Part shown: one piece after another, positions 46,435 through 59,270 of the stretch
Layout: each line of letters begins with the position of its first letter
Numbering within the stretch: the first letter of the stretch is position 1
Origin: Cymbidium sinense
Taxonomy: Eukaryota > Streptophyta > Magnoliopsida > Asparagales > Orchidaceae
Direction: 5' to 3'
Assembly (NCBI GenBank): GCA_021442155.1
Contig: CM038225.1
Span: 82,844,925 to 82,908,924 of the forward strand
Length of the DNA stretch: 64,000 nt
The notes under the pieces: generated by a model
The model's database searches: none
What the model was told of the DNA's origin: nothing
The model's input: the letters and a program-made list of their open reading frames with translations, nothing else
Made by a program: the position numbers and the translations under genes

Positions 46435-49400
46435 ATTATTGTTGACCTCACTTTTGGAGTGAGAATTCATCCTCCTATCTTAAACTTATGAGTCTTCTAG
46501 ACACTAGAATCTCCTTAATCATAAGACACTTCTAGTAATTAGGTGAATACTCAACCTAAGCCTAGAGCTTAGAAGGTATATTATAGGCTTAGGCTATGCC
46601 TTAGGACCAATAAATTCACCTATCCTATGGCCTAACACAAAACCTATGCATATCCACTAATGAAAATCCAACCTCAAACTCAATACAATCAAACCCAATT
46701 GGATTCCATTTCATATCCAAGCTCCAAGCCAAAATGATTTAAACCCTAACTCATCTTAATCCCATAATCCAATCCTCTGGACTCAACCTAAAGCTCCTTC
46801 AATTAAATCAAACCCAATTAAGTTTCATAAAGCATTCCAACCATTCAATACATCATTTCAAACTCTTTCAAAACCTACAATGAAGCCAATCAAACCAAAT
46901 CAACCCAAATTAACCTAACCTAGCCCATTTGACCTAAATGGTCCATCTCAGCCAAAATCTAATTAAATCTAAATTAATTGCAACCAAAGCCATCAATCAA
47001 TTCCAAATCAATTATCAAACTCAACTCCACCCAATTCAACCTAATCTAACTCAAATTGACCCATTTGGCTCACTTGATCCAAAGTGACCTAAAGGACTTA
47101 TTTGATCCAAACTCCAATCCAACCCAAATTGAATTGAACCAACCCATTCAACACCTTCTAAAATGATTATTGAAAACCCTTGATTGTCCAATTGGAATCA
47201 ATTGGGGGTCAAACCAAGCTAATTGGATCACTTGATCCAAGTTGACCCATTTTAGCCTATATGAACCAAATTGAATCAAACTTTACTCTAAACCCAATTG
47301 ATTGAAACCAATATTTTCAATCAATCATGAATTGATTATTGAACATGATCAAACCCTTGTTTGAACCCAATTTGATCAAGTCAACCCAAGTGACCCATTT
47401 AGCCCAAATTGACCTAAAAGGTTAGATTGATCTAAATCATTCCCAAATCCAAATTAATTGAAACCAACACCTATAATCATCTCCAAATCATCAATTGAAC
47501 CTAAACCAATCCCAAACTCAAGCTAATTTGGCAAAATTGACCAAATTGGTCAACTTAGCCCATCTGACCCATATGAACCCATATGAGCCAAATTCAAATT
47601 CACTTTAAATTAAATCAAACCAATTAAATCTAAACATCTCAAATCATCATTTGAACAAGACCCAACCCTTGGTTTGACCCAATTTGATCCATGGGTCAAC
47701 CTAGCCTAATTGAATCTAATTTGACCTACATGAGCCAAATTGTGCCAAACCCAGCCAAACCAACTCCAAACCCAACCAAACTTGGCATGACCCATCTTGG
47801 GTCACCATGGGCCAGCCTAAATCAAACCCAACTCATTTCAAACCCAAATTAGCCAAAAACCCATTGGGTAAACCTCTCTAAATGGAACAAAATTCCTATT
47901 TGGATGATCTCACCTACCCCTTTGCCCTTGGTAGCCACCTTAAGCTCAAACCCACTAGCTAACCTAATCCAAAGCTGGGTCAACCATGTGTCAAAAGAGG
48001 TGTGCTAACCCAAGTTACTCCATTGGCTCACCTTGGGGAGGAAGGACACTCCACCTCAGCCCACCCTAGAGCCTTAGCCATCCAAGGAGCCCACCTCAGC
48101 TATTCCCTAACATCCCCGACCACCTGTGCTGGCCGAACGTCTACCAAAATTAGAGCTAATACCCATCATTCGATTCTGGGGAGAAGAGCATACTCCTCCT
48201 CATCTCATTCCAACACATAAATACACATCCACTAAGCTTCAAAGAGTCAAGATGAGCTTCCCTAGTGCCTTCCCGACCTCCCTTGAGCTCCCTATTAGTG
48301 ACATCAAACCTGAGCAAAACTGAGCCTCCACTCTAATCAACTCCACTTAAACTCAACCAAATCCAAATTAACTTTACCCACACCTTCCCGAAGCTCCGGC
48401 AAGGTGAAATGAATCGATCTCCAATCGATTTGAGCATCAGAGACCATAACTAAATCTCGGGTGACATTTATGGTGGTGCTTAGTCCACAGAGCCACTGGT
48501 GATGAGGCAAGTCATGAGCTTCTCAATAGGGCTTCATCTTTCAAGACAAAGCTATCTTCATCATTGGACCACCAATCTTGAGCTCTGGCGAGGTAAATTC
48601 TGGCAAACCATAGAAATCCTCCTAAGCGTTGGTCTATGGTAAAAGAAATCTTGATTTCATGCGATTCCCATCGTAGGATCTCCTTAGATCTATCCCTTGA
48701 AGGTTTTGGAGTCAATCTCGATGCCTCACAAGCATCGGTGAGCTTGGATCAAGTAGACGGTGTCAGTCTTCCGTCACTCGGGGGTGAAGGATCATCTGTT
48801 GGATGGCCTTGATAAATTTAATTATAATATTCAATATTATCCCTTAAGAACCATGGGATTAATCCCCACCGTCCAATCTAAAATTGGACGGTGGGGACAA
48901 AAGCGTGTCCGCCACCGCTGACTTAACACGCCATGTCAAATCGTTTAAGTGGTCAATCTTGTGGTGCCACATGGAAAGCATTGCCACGTTAGCTCTGTGG
49001 CGTCGAGATTAGAGATTAGTTAGGCTTTAAAATGTCATTTAATCACCAAAACTTTAAAAATTCATAACTAATTATAAAAAAAAACTCCTAAAATGTGAGT
49101 AAACCCACTTTGGAAAGGGTAAACATAGGAGATTTTAATAAAAAGAATTTCTTTATGATTTGAACTGTGATTAGAGCTTAATTATGATTTGAATTTTTTA
49201 ATTAGCTTAATTTATCCCTAATTACTTAGTCAATTGATCTCAAATTTAAATTGTTGATTTAATGGGATGTCCTCTACCTTCCATAATTTTCTTGAGATTT
49301 ATTGGCTAGGTAATTAGAGAATTTGAAATTCAAACCTTAATTACCCTCATTAAGCCATTTTATAATTATTAAAAATACTAAATAGTGAAAATTAAATGAT

Positions 49401-50397
49401 TAATGATCATTAATCATTCATTTATGAAATGATGAGGGATGATGACTAGACCTCTTTCCTAATTACATTCCCAAACTTATTTCATTAAAGAGGGTTAGTT
49501 AATGCATGGGTTAATTAAGGAATTAACTAAGCAGTTAATAATGAAATCAAATCAAATTGAAATGATAACTATTTCAGATAATTAACATTCAATTCATGGG
49601 TTCCTCTTTATGTCTTCAATAACATAAAGATCCTTAAGGAAATTATGATTAACCCATGGGTGCGAGAAATTCATATAAGTACTTAATTAGATTCATTAAT
49701 TTGATTAACACTTAATTATGAGCTTCATTGCATTAGGTCCCTAAGTGAATTGCAATTTTAATTTATCATTTGCATAATCATTGGAAGCTCATAATTAATT
49801 GATTAATTAAATTAAAGAAGCATAGGAAAGGGTAATTAAATGAATTGCTTAATAATTCAAACCTAACTAATTCATAAAATCCACTTAATGACTTCTCTTT
49901 AAACACATTAAATCACCAACATGGGTTGGGACAAAAATAGCAAATGTTTCTCCCTCTTTGAGTTCAATAATTAAAATCCAAAATCAAATTTCATAAGAAG
50001 CTTTGGTTTTCCTTAAATAGTTTTAGTTAATGTGATTGTTTTTAGAATTAATGGAGTTGAATGAATTATGTGAATGATTGATTATTCCTTTTCAATCATT
50101 GTAAATGTTGTATGCCATGTGATATCATGCATTCTTGTTTTCAAAAATAAAAGAATCAATAGAATTTATTTATGTGTAAGTTTCATTTGTTGGCTTAATC
50201 TTATTATATGTGTGGTTATTATCACTAATAAATTTTAAAATTATTTTTTAAAATTATAAATTAACAATGAAAAGTTAGAGTGATATTAGCTATGAATACT
50301 TCCATATGATTTGCATGTGTTTATAGCTTAATCATGTTGAAGTATTATTTTACCTTTATAATTAATATATGGGTTTACATATGTTTGAATGATAATG

Positions 50398-50735
50398 AGT
50401 ATATAGTCTGAACATCCTAGAAATATGAGGCTTTAAGTAGCCCCATGGAGGTCATTGATTAATTCACTTCCTTAGTTAACAATGACATGTACTTACTTAA
50501 TTTCATTCCTATGTGTACTTGTATTAGAATTTGGATAGAATTTTACTTTACATGTATAAATGATTCACTAAAACAAACTCTTTTGCACGATTTTCTTTCT
50601 CATGGTTGTGTATTCATTCATATGTAATCAAGAATAACAAATATATAGTTTGGACATCCTGGAAATACAAGGCTTTAAATAATCCCATGGAGGTCATTGA
50701 TTATCTCACTTCCCTAATTTAAATAACGGTGCATA
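50398..50735 (+). repeat. Two tandem ~250-bp units in this solo LTR
   Basis: Cores near 50398-50490 and 50645-50735 read GTAGCCCCATGGAGGTCATTGATT-like sequence. They differ from the other LTRs by CATGG for CAAGG and a shortened GTCATTGATT. Confidence 0.8.
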
Positions 50736-52254
50736 CTTGCTAAAACTTATATACATGTGTGTGTACTTAGCTAAGGAATGAAAATCTCTTTTTATATCAA
50801 AATATATGCATTCATAATCATCTAAGTGTGTCAAAATACATCTTATGTATAGGTATTCTAAGTTTAAAATCATATGCATGTGATGGGTGATGAAAAGGAA
50901 TGGTGTAACATGTGCTATGTGATGGTAATTCAACTACATTAGTCTTAAGATGCTTTTTATATTGAATATGATTCTTTAAGATTAACCCAAACTTAGGATT
51001 AAAAAATACTTAATAAATCATTCACTAAAAGAAATCAAGTCATGATAATATACTTTAGAAAATAACTTCAGGTAGGGATGAAAGAGGTTAAGCCTCTTTC
51101 CTTCTCTTTACAATACTTAATTTTAAGTAAATATCAAGTGAAATCAAAGAAAATACCAATTAAAATCCACCAATTCTCTAAATAACTTAAAATGAAATAA
51201 TCCCTCATGTTTAACTCAAATAACTCAAATAATTTCAAGCCTTAGCCAATTGAAATTCTAAAGCTTAGCTAGACATACTACATCAAGCCTAAATGCACAC
51301 ATTAGAATGCTAAGTCACCACTTCTAGTTTTATGTTAAGATAGTGTATGTAATGATGTTGTATTTTATTTTATGATGCATTATTTTAGATTAGATGTTAG
51401 GTTTGGTGTAGATTGGATGTTAGGCTGTTGTTAGTCTAATGTTGCTTTTTGCAGGGGATTATGCTAATAGAGCTACTAAAATAAATATACATGCTTTTAC
51501 TTGCAGGTTGTTTATGCTCCTAAGCATAATCTAAGATTAGAATAAGTGGGCTTGGTTACCCATGTACAGGGTGTTAAGTCCAAATTACATAATATAACTG
51601 CTTGGGATGTATGTATGTTTAGCTAACATTTATTTTGCAGGTGTAGTTAGATTTTAGTTTTCCATAAATATGTAATTTTGCAATCAGAATTATGATTAGT
51701 GCTATGAGGTTTAGGATGAGTAGCGGTTAGAAGGCATAGTCTTGGGAAGCCCTGTGAAACCTTGAAGCAAAATCAAATCAAAGAAAGAAGAAGAAAGAAT
51801 GAAGAAAATCAAGGAATGAAGACCCCCAAAGCATCTAATTTAATTTCAATTGTAAGTATTCTTTTGTAATCCGAATTGTATAAGGGTAGAGCTCAGTTAT
51901 CCAATTTTCTCTTTTTTTTAGTCTGGCTAGCATCGCCTTTCAATCTTATTTTGAATGTTATGTTTAGATTACACAACAGAAATGGCATCTTCTTCATAGT
52001 TTCTTAAGCTTGATGTTTGAATGTGTGGCTGGATGCGGTAGGCTCTTAGGATAAAAATTAATTTTTATACCCAATTAATAACTCATAATGTCATTTTAAA
52101 GCCTAGGATATAATCAAGATAATTAAAAGATTTAGCAACCCCTTAGCTGAATGTTGAATGTCTAACATAACATCTTATTTCACTCTTGAATAATGAGGGT
52201 CTCCATTCTTGCACTTTAGGGAATGCTTGACCTATGAGAGCCCCTCATGATGGA

Positions 52255-52279
52255 TCTCTCTCTCTCTCTCTCTCTCTCT
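52255..52279. repeat. (TC)n microsatellite
   Basis: A pure TC run inside the solo LTR, placed where the other LTR copies have CCCTCTCTCTTT. Confidence 0.9.
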
Positions 52280-53329
52280 AATTTGGCCAATAACCACATT
52301 TCATCATGCATTTAGGCATAAATATTTCAAGCCTTTGTCCAAAATATTATGTCAAAATAATATAAAATTTGTAAAACTTTTCATTTATATTAAGTCATAT
52401 ACTCATGCTAGCTATGTTCTAGTATCTTAGAGAGTGAGTTTAGGACCCTAATCTTTTCTAAATTAAATAATAAGCTTAACTATCTTGCAATTATATAAGT
52501 CTAGCCTACATGGATTTGAATCATAAGTGTTAGTTGGCAGCCACTCCAAGCGGTTGTATGTCTAGAAGAGTCATACGGATTTATCTTCTCTTATGGAGGT
52601 GAACATTTATGATCCCCTTTCACTTAGATTTAGGTTATGCTTTAGCTTATGCTAAAGCTCCCAAGATTTAGGATCTAAGGTTTCTTATCTCCTTCGGGCT
52701 ATGAGCATAAATCCTCACCTCTTATGCATCTTCATAATCTTGAGTTGATGGTTATAAAGCCTTACTACTCTAATAAAATTTCAACTTCAAACTAAACAAA
52801 CTCTCTCTTTCAAACATATAAAGCCTCACCATAGGATAGATTGGAGTGCTCATTAGGCTTCCTAGTATCATGAATGATCCCTACTTGTCTTCCTTCGGAA
52901 TCCAAAAAATAAGTCTTTCCAAATTGAACATTCTACTTGATTTTTCAAAAATAACCAAGTCATTGATAGCCTAGCATTGAAATCTTTGAAGATAATTGAT
53001 TGACTACTTTAACCAAGAGTATTCCTAGGAAATCTAATTTCTTATGATGTAATTAACTATGAAGGTTTGCCTCAATAGGGAATTAAAGAACTCGACATAA
53101 AATAAACCATACTTTACTTTTTCATGTAATGCAGGGAAAATATCTCTGGTATATACGAAGACCCATTTGCCTTAGGAGTTCTTATTAGGTGATTAGATCC
53201 ATTGTATGATGATATTTTTATCTTTTAGATAGTACATAATACCTCAATGTCGTACCAGATCACTTCAATAAGTACCACCTAAGATCGCTTGGTATCCACC
53301 CATCATCTGAAATGAAACACCATAATTAT

Positions 53330-53770
53330 ACCATAATCTCTAGATTTAAATCTAGGTTACATGTCGATATTCATAATGAAATGTTAAATTGTGAAGTTTA
53401 TTCCTTTGAGGATGTGTTTTGAGTGGCAACTTATACTAAGCGATATATTAAATCTAAGCTTCCTAGGAGATTCACGTACATCTAGAATTAAGTCCCAACC
53501 AGATATTATCCCCTTCATTGCAATAATTCTTAAAGGACCTATTGAAGTTAAAGGAAAAGCTCTAGTTATAACCTATAATTCTAAAACATTTAGCATAACA
53601 TATTTTACATGTGGTGAAACAGGTCATTATGCAAGTACTGGTCCATGATGAAATATACACAGATCTTAAAAATGAGTATAACTAAAATGAAAATAATGAT
53701 TACCAAATTATAATATATACTTATGAAGAGGCTAGTAATGTAAAATAAGCTTTAGATAAATCTTATATAG
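53330..53770 (+). pseudogene. gag of the second element, continuation with zinc knuckle
   Basis: After the second ATTAT the frame continues with SRFKS, LHVDIHNEMLNCEVYSFEDVF, a TGA, then VATYTKRYIKSKLPRRF, which fits the end of the gag core. A later open stretch ends in YFTCGETGHYASTG, a CCHC knuckle in which the first and last Cys are replaced (Tyr and Gly). It is interrupted at 53771 by an inverted LTR tip, and no protease or RT follows. Confidence 0.75.
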
Positions 53771-54115
53771 TGTGGTGTTTTTATTTGGAGTGTTGTTTGT
53801 AGGGACACCATGCCGACCTTAGGGTTGAAATGATCAAGTATGACATTAAGAATGATGTACTATCTCGAAAGATAGATACATCACCTTATAATAGACTCAA
53901 TAATCTAATAAGAACTCTTAAGGCAGACGGGTATACATATACTAGAGATCTTTCCCCTCTTTCCCCTCTTTAAATGTATAAAATAAATCAGGGTTTATTT
54001 TATATCATATTTTTTGTTCTTTATGGAGACAAGCACACATAATTAATTGCATTCCAGGAAATGAGAATTTCATAAGAATACTCTTGATTAAGTATTCAAC
54101 TAATGTCTCCAAAGG
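53771..54115 (-). mobile_element. 345-bp inverted 3' tip of the long LTR
   Basis: Read on the minus strand this ends ...AAAACACCACA at 53771, the LTR terminus. It matches about 10650-11002 of the 5' LTR, including GATAGTACATCAT, GTGATGT and TTTAGAGGGG-like words and GAGTATTCTTA. It stops at 54115 (equivalent to CTTTGGAGA in the LTR). Only the last ~345 bp are present, so it is a fragment. It lies 446 bp from the end of the plus-strand solo LTR. Confidence 0.8.
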
Positions 54116-54250
54116 TAGTGGCGGTGGCCTATGGTGGCGGCGATGGTAGTCGGCGATGACCTACGGTGATACCAGTAATAACCTGGCGGCGGTCAACGGC
54201 GGTGGTTGGCGACCGACGGGAGTGGTCGGCGACCGTCGAGTGGTGGCATG
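54116..54250. other. GC-rich patch of GGCGG/GGCGA words
   Basis: About 135 bp rich in GGCGGTGG, GGTCGGCGA and GGCGACC words, in sharp contrast to its AT-rich surroundings. No protein family is recognisable on either strand. It begins exactly where the inverted LTR tip ends. Confidence 0.5.
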
Positions 54251-55440
54251 ATTATGCTTGGAGGATTTTCAAGCTTTAGAGCTCTCTCCTCTCTTTAGCT
54301 CGACCTCCTCTAATGAGAATGAAATTTATAGATTAAAGGTGTCGTTACGTAAATACATGCAAAATCCAACCACTCCTCCATCGGACTCAAAATGATTCCC
54401 TTGATCATCGATGTATTTTGTGTATTTGAATGCTCAAATGAAGTCAGAATTATGAAATCTTGGGTTTGTTAGATCCGGCTTCGATTTTTATAAATACTCC
54501 ATGTTTAAGAGTCGATTTGATAATAAGACTTGATCGGGTTAGTCTTGATTGATCAGTTGTTTTACATCATTCGGCTTTGTAGAATTTTCAAGGTCATATC
54601 AATGCTGAAAATATTTTATTTTAAATAAAGATTTATAGACTATTTTTCTTATTTGTAGTAGATACATTCATGATGTTTGAAATATTACTATTTATAAAAT
54701 TCGCACACACTATTAATTATTTTAATATATTCTAAATTAATTATATTTACATTTTTTTTACAATGGATGATGGATTAAATGATGCTTATCTTCACACTTA
54801 AAACTTCTAATGGAAAAGAAGATTTACATACATGGCACATAATTCTTATACATTTACATATCTAACACATAAAGTTTAATATTTATATACATAATTCCCT
54901 CCTATGCATGGAAAAGGTATATTTTATTTTAAAGAAGTTAGTAATATTGATTTTTTTGATATGATAAGAAAGATTTAGGGTTATTTAGTTAGATTACTTT
55001 TGAGCACAAAATAAAATAAATGCAGGAAATTTTAACTTATGAATTTGACATAGTGTGAAGTAACATTTTATAGTAATGTGATATATTCAGAATATTTTAG
55101 AAGGATAAATTTTTGGTGTATTTCGTTGGACGAATTTCAAATCATGATGATGTCGTCAGCGTCACCGCGTCCGCGCACTGGTATAATCACCGGTAGACCA
55201 TCATCACCTAGGCATCGCTACTCATATTATTGGTTACTCATCAACGATCGTCACCACTCTTACCCATGATCGTTAAAAATTTAGATTATATTTATTCTAA
55301 AAAATAAACTCATATATTTATAGAATTTTTAACTTAATAATTTTAAAGAAATTCAAATATATTATATATTTTGTTTAATCAACCAAACATCAATATTTAA
55401 ATATTAGATATGTAAGTATATAACAATTATTCGGTTTGTA
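54251..55440. other. Mostly AT-rich stretch, nothing recognised
   Basis: Apart from a modestly GC-richer patch at about 55145-55260, there is no supported feature. Confidence 0.4.
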
Positions 55441-55994
55441 TGTAAATCCCCACCGGCGTTAGTTCGGCCCAAAACGATCAACACCTCGTTGGCCCGACGG
55501 CAGCTTCTACTTCTACTGGTTCCCTTCTATTCCCCTCGGCTATTTCTGTTGAAGTTTCTACTCGAACGCCGGCGGGCAGAGAACCAGGTCGGAAGTCGCC
55601 AGCCACTGCAGCCACTGCAGTCACTCCCATCACTCTCTTCTTCGAAGACCCGATATAGAAGCGCCGCAGTTGGAGGTCAAGTCGAGCCCCAATATCTTCA
55701 AGTAATAGAATGATTTCCTCCCTCTCTTCACTCCTATTTTACTATCTATGGTATCTTCATCCCTTGTTGAAGCTGGGACTTTGACAGCTGGTCGATTGGA
55801 TCTGGTTTGCTAGTCCTCAGGGGAACTCCGGCCAATGGGTTTATAGATCTGTCCCCGTGCAACTTAATTGCAGTCGCGATGCCTGAGTTGTGATGCGCAT
55901 ACATTCTCAACTAACGGAAATGGTAATTAGCGATTTCCAAGCTTTTTATTTTTTTGGCTTGAAGCCGGATTTCATAGTCAGTATCATGATAACC
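55441..55994 (+). other. GC-richer block resembling the 5' end of a host gene; unconfirmed
   Basis: The block is much less AT-rich than its neighbours and has CT-rich runs. A frame at 55489-55713 is open, but it begins TTG, has no ATG start, and matches no family I know. CAAGTAATAG near 55699 could be a splice donor. A copia element is inserted just downstream at 55995. A 5' leader or first exon with an intron is one reading; a relic of other origin is the other. Confidence 0.3.
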
Positions 55995-56228
55995 TGTTAG
56001 AACATGAATAACTGAAAAAAGAAAACAAAGCTAACTTGCAGATAACTATAATACATCATAAAAGAAGTATAAGAAGGGAAGTTTCTCATCTGTTTCATTA
56101 GCATTAGGGATGCATATATAGCCAGAGTCTGTCATAAATGAAGTGCTGTGATGGTGTTTGTTTTGATGATATGGCTGAGATTGTCTTAGTTGGTTAGAAA
56201 CATGTGATCACCATAGGTATGCTTAACA
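55995..56228 (-). repeat. 3' LTR of the copia element (234 bp)
   Basis: On the plus strand it runs TGTTAGAACATG to GGTATGCTTAACA. It aligns over its whole length with the LTR at 59968-60215. Confidence 0.9.
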
Positions 56229-56243
56229 TATTCTCTCAAGCGA
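56229..56243 (-). promoter_or_regulatory. Polypurine tract of the copia element
   Basis: On the minus strand TCGCTTGAGAGAATA stands directly before the TGTTAAGC of the 3' LTR, like the CTTGAGGGGGA-type tract of copia elements. It would prime plus-strand DNA. Confidence 0.7.
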
Positions 56244-56249
56244 GGCATT

Positions 56250-56830
56250 GGAGAAACAAAGTGAACTTGAAGTAAGCTGTCAGAACCCATTGTGCAGATA
56301 GAGGTTTTGTGAAGACATCTGCTAATTATTTTGGTACAGGTATGTAGGAAACTTGTAGCTGATGTTTTCTGTTAAATCACAAATGAGTGATAATCAATTT
56401 GGACATGTTTCATTTGACTGTGAAAAATAGGATTTTGTGTTAAATAAGTGATACCAATATTATCACACCATATATGTGAGAATGAGTTGAGTGAAAGGCC
56501 TAGCTCTTGAGGAAGAGAAATGATTCAGAGAAATTCACTTACTGTGTGAGCTATAGGTTTATATTATACTTTGATACTTGAATGGGCAACGGTAGTCTAC
56601 TTTTTGGAGGTCCATGAAAGAAATGTAGAACTAAGGAGAATATGGAATTCGGTTGTAGATTTGCTATCATTGATGGAGCTAGCCCAATCAACATCTAAAC
56701 TGAATAGTATGTTTAGGTAATGGAGAATACGTTTACTGCAGTCCAATGTTTTGTTGTGGGGGGTGTTCATGAATTGGAAAACCTTATTAATGTTATTGGA
56801 GAGGTCTGGTTGAGTAAGGGACAAATACTA
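56250..56830 (-). pseudogene. Copia RNase H and RT C-terminus, degenerate
   Basis: The minus-strand open stretch at 56597-56824 begins QPDLSNNINKVFQFM, continues ILHYLNILFSLDVDWASS, and ends FLSWTSKK, which is the RT-RNase H junction and start of RNase H (Asp of DVDWA kept). Further down, to about 56250, CDNIGITYLTQNPIFH and KHVQIDYH are the rest of RNase H, with a stop and shift between blocks. Confidence 0.85.
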
Positions 56831-57640
56831 TAGGGCATTAACTATGCTGCGATAAGTTGTGGGATCTTGAAGTGGTGTTCTGGTGGCTTTGAAAAGGTTG
56901 GTAGAAGAGGGCATTGGACTTGTAATTGGTTTGAACTCTAACGTTGTTGTAGTTGTAAGGAGTTCATGGATGTATAAAGGTTGAGAGATGTGGAAACCTA
57001 TAGCTGCATGTAGAATAGTGATGCATAGAAATTGATGTGGTGGGCCTAGATCCTCGAGGGGAAAAGTGTTTACTAATTCAGAGATGAGAAATGACCAGTG
57101 AAACTTGAAGCTGCCAATGATGATGATGTCATCCATGTATACCAAAAAAAAGTAGAGTGAGTTATTGTTAAGCAATGAAATAGTGAGGTGTCTAGGCGAC
57201 TGTTGGAGAAACCAAGTTGTTGAAAGCGAGAGGATAGTTTAGTATACCAAGCTCATGGTGATTATTTGATGCCATATAAGGTTTTATTCAACTTGCAAAC
57301 ATAATGAGGATGAGAATGATCAAAGAAGCTAGGTGGGTTTAGTCATGAAAATATTTTCATGGAGGTCACCATGGAGAAAAGCGTTATCAAAATTAAGTTG
57401 ATGAACCGACCAGTTATAAGTAGCTGCAATGGAAAGAATTAGCTATATAGTGATAGTTTTGATAACATGGCTGAATGTTTCGTTGAAATAAAAACCGTAG
57501 TGCTAATCCAATCCACGTGCAACTAGTCTTGCTTTGTACCGGTGAATAGTGCCATCCACGTTATGCTTTGGATGAAAAATCCATTTACAGGTAATAACAT
57601 TTTGAGAATGATGTGGAGGAACAAGTGCCCAAGTGCCATT
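56828..57640 (-). pseudogene. Copia reverse transcriptase (RVT_2 type), degenerate
   Basis: From right to left on the minus strand: CKWIFHPKHNVDGTIHRYKARLVA-type words near 57490-57585 (N-terminal RT box), NWSVHQLNFDNAFLHGDL near 57355-57410 (the box that usually has QLDV, so one catalytic Asp is Asn), then an open stretch at 56828-57175 with VYMDDIIIIG at about 57115-57142, where the two Asp of the Y-x-D-D site remain. Frameshifts separate the blocks. In a live element it makes cDNA in the particle. Confidence 0.85.
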
Positions 57641-58990
57641 GAGGGTAAGAATTAGCTCGAAGGAAAGTGGAAGGTGGGACATGTTGAATAAGTGTGGAGC
57701 TAAAGCAGTAACAAAAGGGATATTTAATAAGATATACTTTTGGTTTGAGCTTACCAGGCATGGAAGGAGGATTTGAAGGAGGCGGTGGTGCTAGCTCTGG
57801 ATGTGGAGTAGATTGTTGTGGAGGAAAAGTGGGAGATTGTTGGGGAACTAGAATGGTGATGGATGGAGAGGTAGAGGTGATAGTAATAGATGGTGAGAGG
57901 GAAGAAAAGGGGAAAACAATTTCATCAAAGATGACATGCCATAATATATATTCTCGATTTTTAAGGGGATTATAACAAAGGTAGGCATGATGGTAGTTGC
58001 TATAGCCAAGGAAAATACATGGAAATGATTGTGGATGTAATTTAGTTGGAGCATACGGTTTGAGCACAAAGGCAGCCACAAACCTTTAGGAATTTGTATT
58101 ATGGTTGTTTATTGTATATTTTGGTAAAATGGAAGATATATTGAAGAATCATTATGAGTAGGTGGTTGATAAGAAAATTTGCTATATGGAAAGCATAGAG
58201 CCAAAATCATGGGGGGAGATTAGGTTTAACAAGTAACGTCCAACCAAGCTCAACTAAATGGCGATGATTTCATTCATCGATTCTGTTTTGAGCTTGGGTG
58301 TGAGGGGTAGAAAATCATGCGACATATCAAATTGTTTGAGAACGGAATAAATTTTTTATATTCACTACTTCCAACAGATTGAAAAGATACGAATGGTAAT
58401 GATAATGTTTTTTCTATCATTTTCTTAAAAGAAAGGAAACATCAAGTGCTTCATATTAACAATATAAAGGATAAAACCAAGTTAACCTAGAATATGCATC
58501 TATAAAGATTATATGGTAATGATGGCGGTGTGAGCTAGAGTTGGTATTGGTCCCATATATCAGAGTGGATTAGTTGGAGTTACCGATCATAGATGGTGGT
58601 GGTTGAATGGAGAGGCAAATGGTGGTTTCAAGCATGTTGATAGGAAGAACAAATTGATAAAGAGCGAGAGGGTGGTGGACAAAGGCTGCGAAGAATGTGG
58701 TTGAGTGCATGATGGATGGGATATCCCACACGATCATGCTATAGTTGGGTTGTAATAGTTGTGGTAGGAGAGTGGTGGGAGGTGGTGGAGGGGGTGGAGG
58801 TAAGATGTAGAGACCATCCTTGTGCTTGCCATGAAGAATTTTCTGTTTAATAGAAGAATCTTTAATAAGAATGTTATCTGAATGAAATTCAAAGAAAACA
58901 TTATTGTCTTGAGTGAATTTGGAGATGGAGAAAAGATTTTTGGTTATGTTGGGAACATGAAGTATATTAGAGAGTTGGAAAAAATGGTTA
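57641..58990 (-). pseudogene. Copia integrase, degenerate
   Basis: Near 58660-58760 on the minus strand a block like HDRVGYPIHHALNHILRSLCP matches the GAG-pre-integrase segment (LxHxRLGHP). The rve core is broken into short blocks between 58080 and 58560 (for example DAYSRLTWFYPL and MNEIIAI). The C-terminal part at 57585-58079 is open with PYAPTKLHPQSFPCIFLGYS, HAYLCYNPLKNREYI and HVIFDEIVFPF, the usual end of copia integrase before a Pro/Ser/Thr-rich linker. This enzyme would join cDNA to the chromosome. Confidence 0.8.
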
Positions 58991-59270
58991 GGATAGTTGA
59001 TATGAGCTGGACCAATGTGGTGGAACCATTACCTTTTTGAACTTGTTCATCATTGTAATTAGAAGATAGATATAGATTTTAGAAATCATGAATAATATGG
59101 TGTGTTGCACTTGAATCTGGATACTAAGGATCAAATTGTTTATGTAATTGAGTTGTATGAGTTGCAGTGGTTGTTCTGGATTTGGGAGAGTGATATTGAA
59201 CAAAATTGCTATGATGAAAGCATTCAAGAGTGTTATGTCTATACCTATTACATAGTTGTCATTGAATGTT
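58991..59270 (-). pseudogene. Copia aspartic protease, degenerate
   Basis: At about 59095-59130 on the minus strand the site reads YPDSSATHHI, where copia proteases have DSGATHH, so the Gly is Ser. A knuckle-like LCNRYRHNTLEC just upstream, near 59190-59225, marks the Gag end; its first Cys is lost. Stops break the frame. Confidence 0.7.

Larger units (their letters stand above)
46440..53324 (+). mobile_element. Solo LTR (6.9 kb) inserted in gag, with ATTAT target duplication
   Basis: It begins TGTTGACCTCACTTTTGGAG and ends AAACACCATA, the expected terminal CA having mutated to TA. ATTAT flanks it on both sides (46435-46439 and 53325-53329). Internal order agrees with the other long LTRs: TTGACCC-rich tract about 46680-47850, GC-richer block about 47880-49010, two copies of the ~250-bp unit near 50398-50735, a TATA-like block near 51105, and the unique 3' part. 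No coding region lies inside. The open frames at 48002-48323 and 48512-48715 belong to the GC-richer LTR block. Confidence 0.9.

Noticed and set aside
48002..48323. Ser/Thr/His-rich open frames
   Set aside because: Part of the solo LTR's GC-richer block; not conserved in the sister LTRs.
57745..57975. Gly-rich plus-strand open frame
   Set aside because: Antisense to the Pro/Ser-rich linker of the copia polyprotein on the minus strand.
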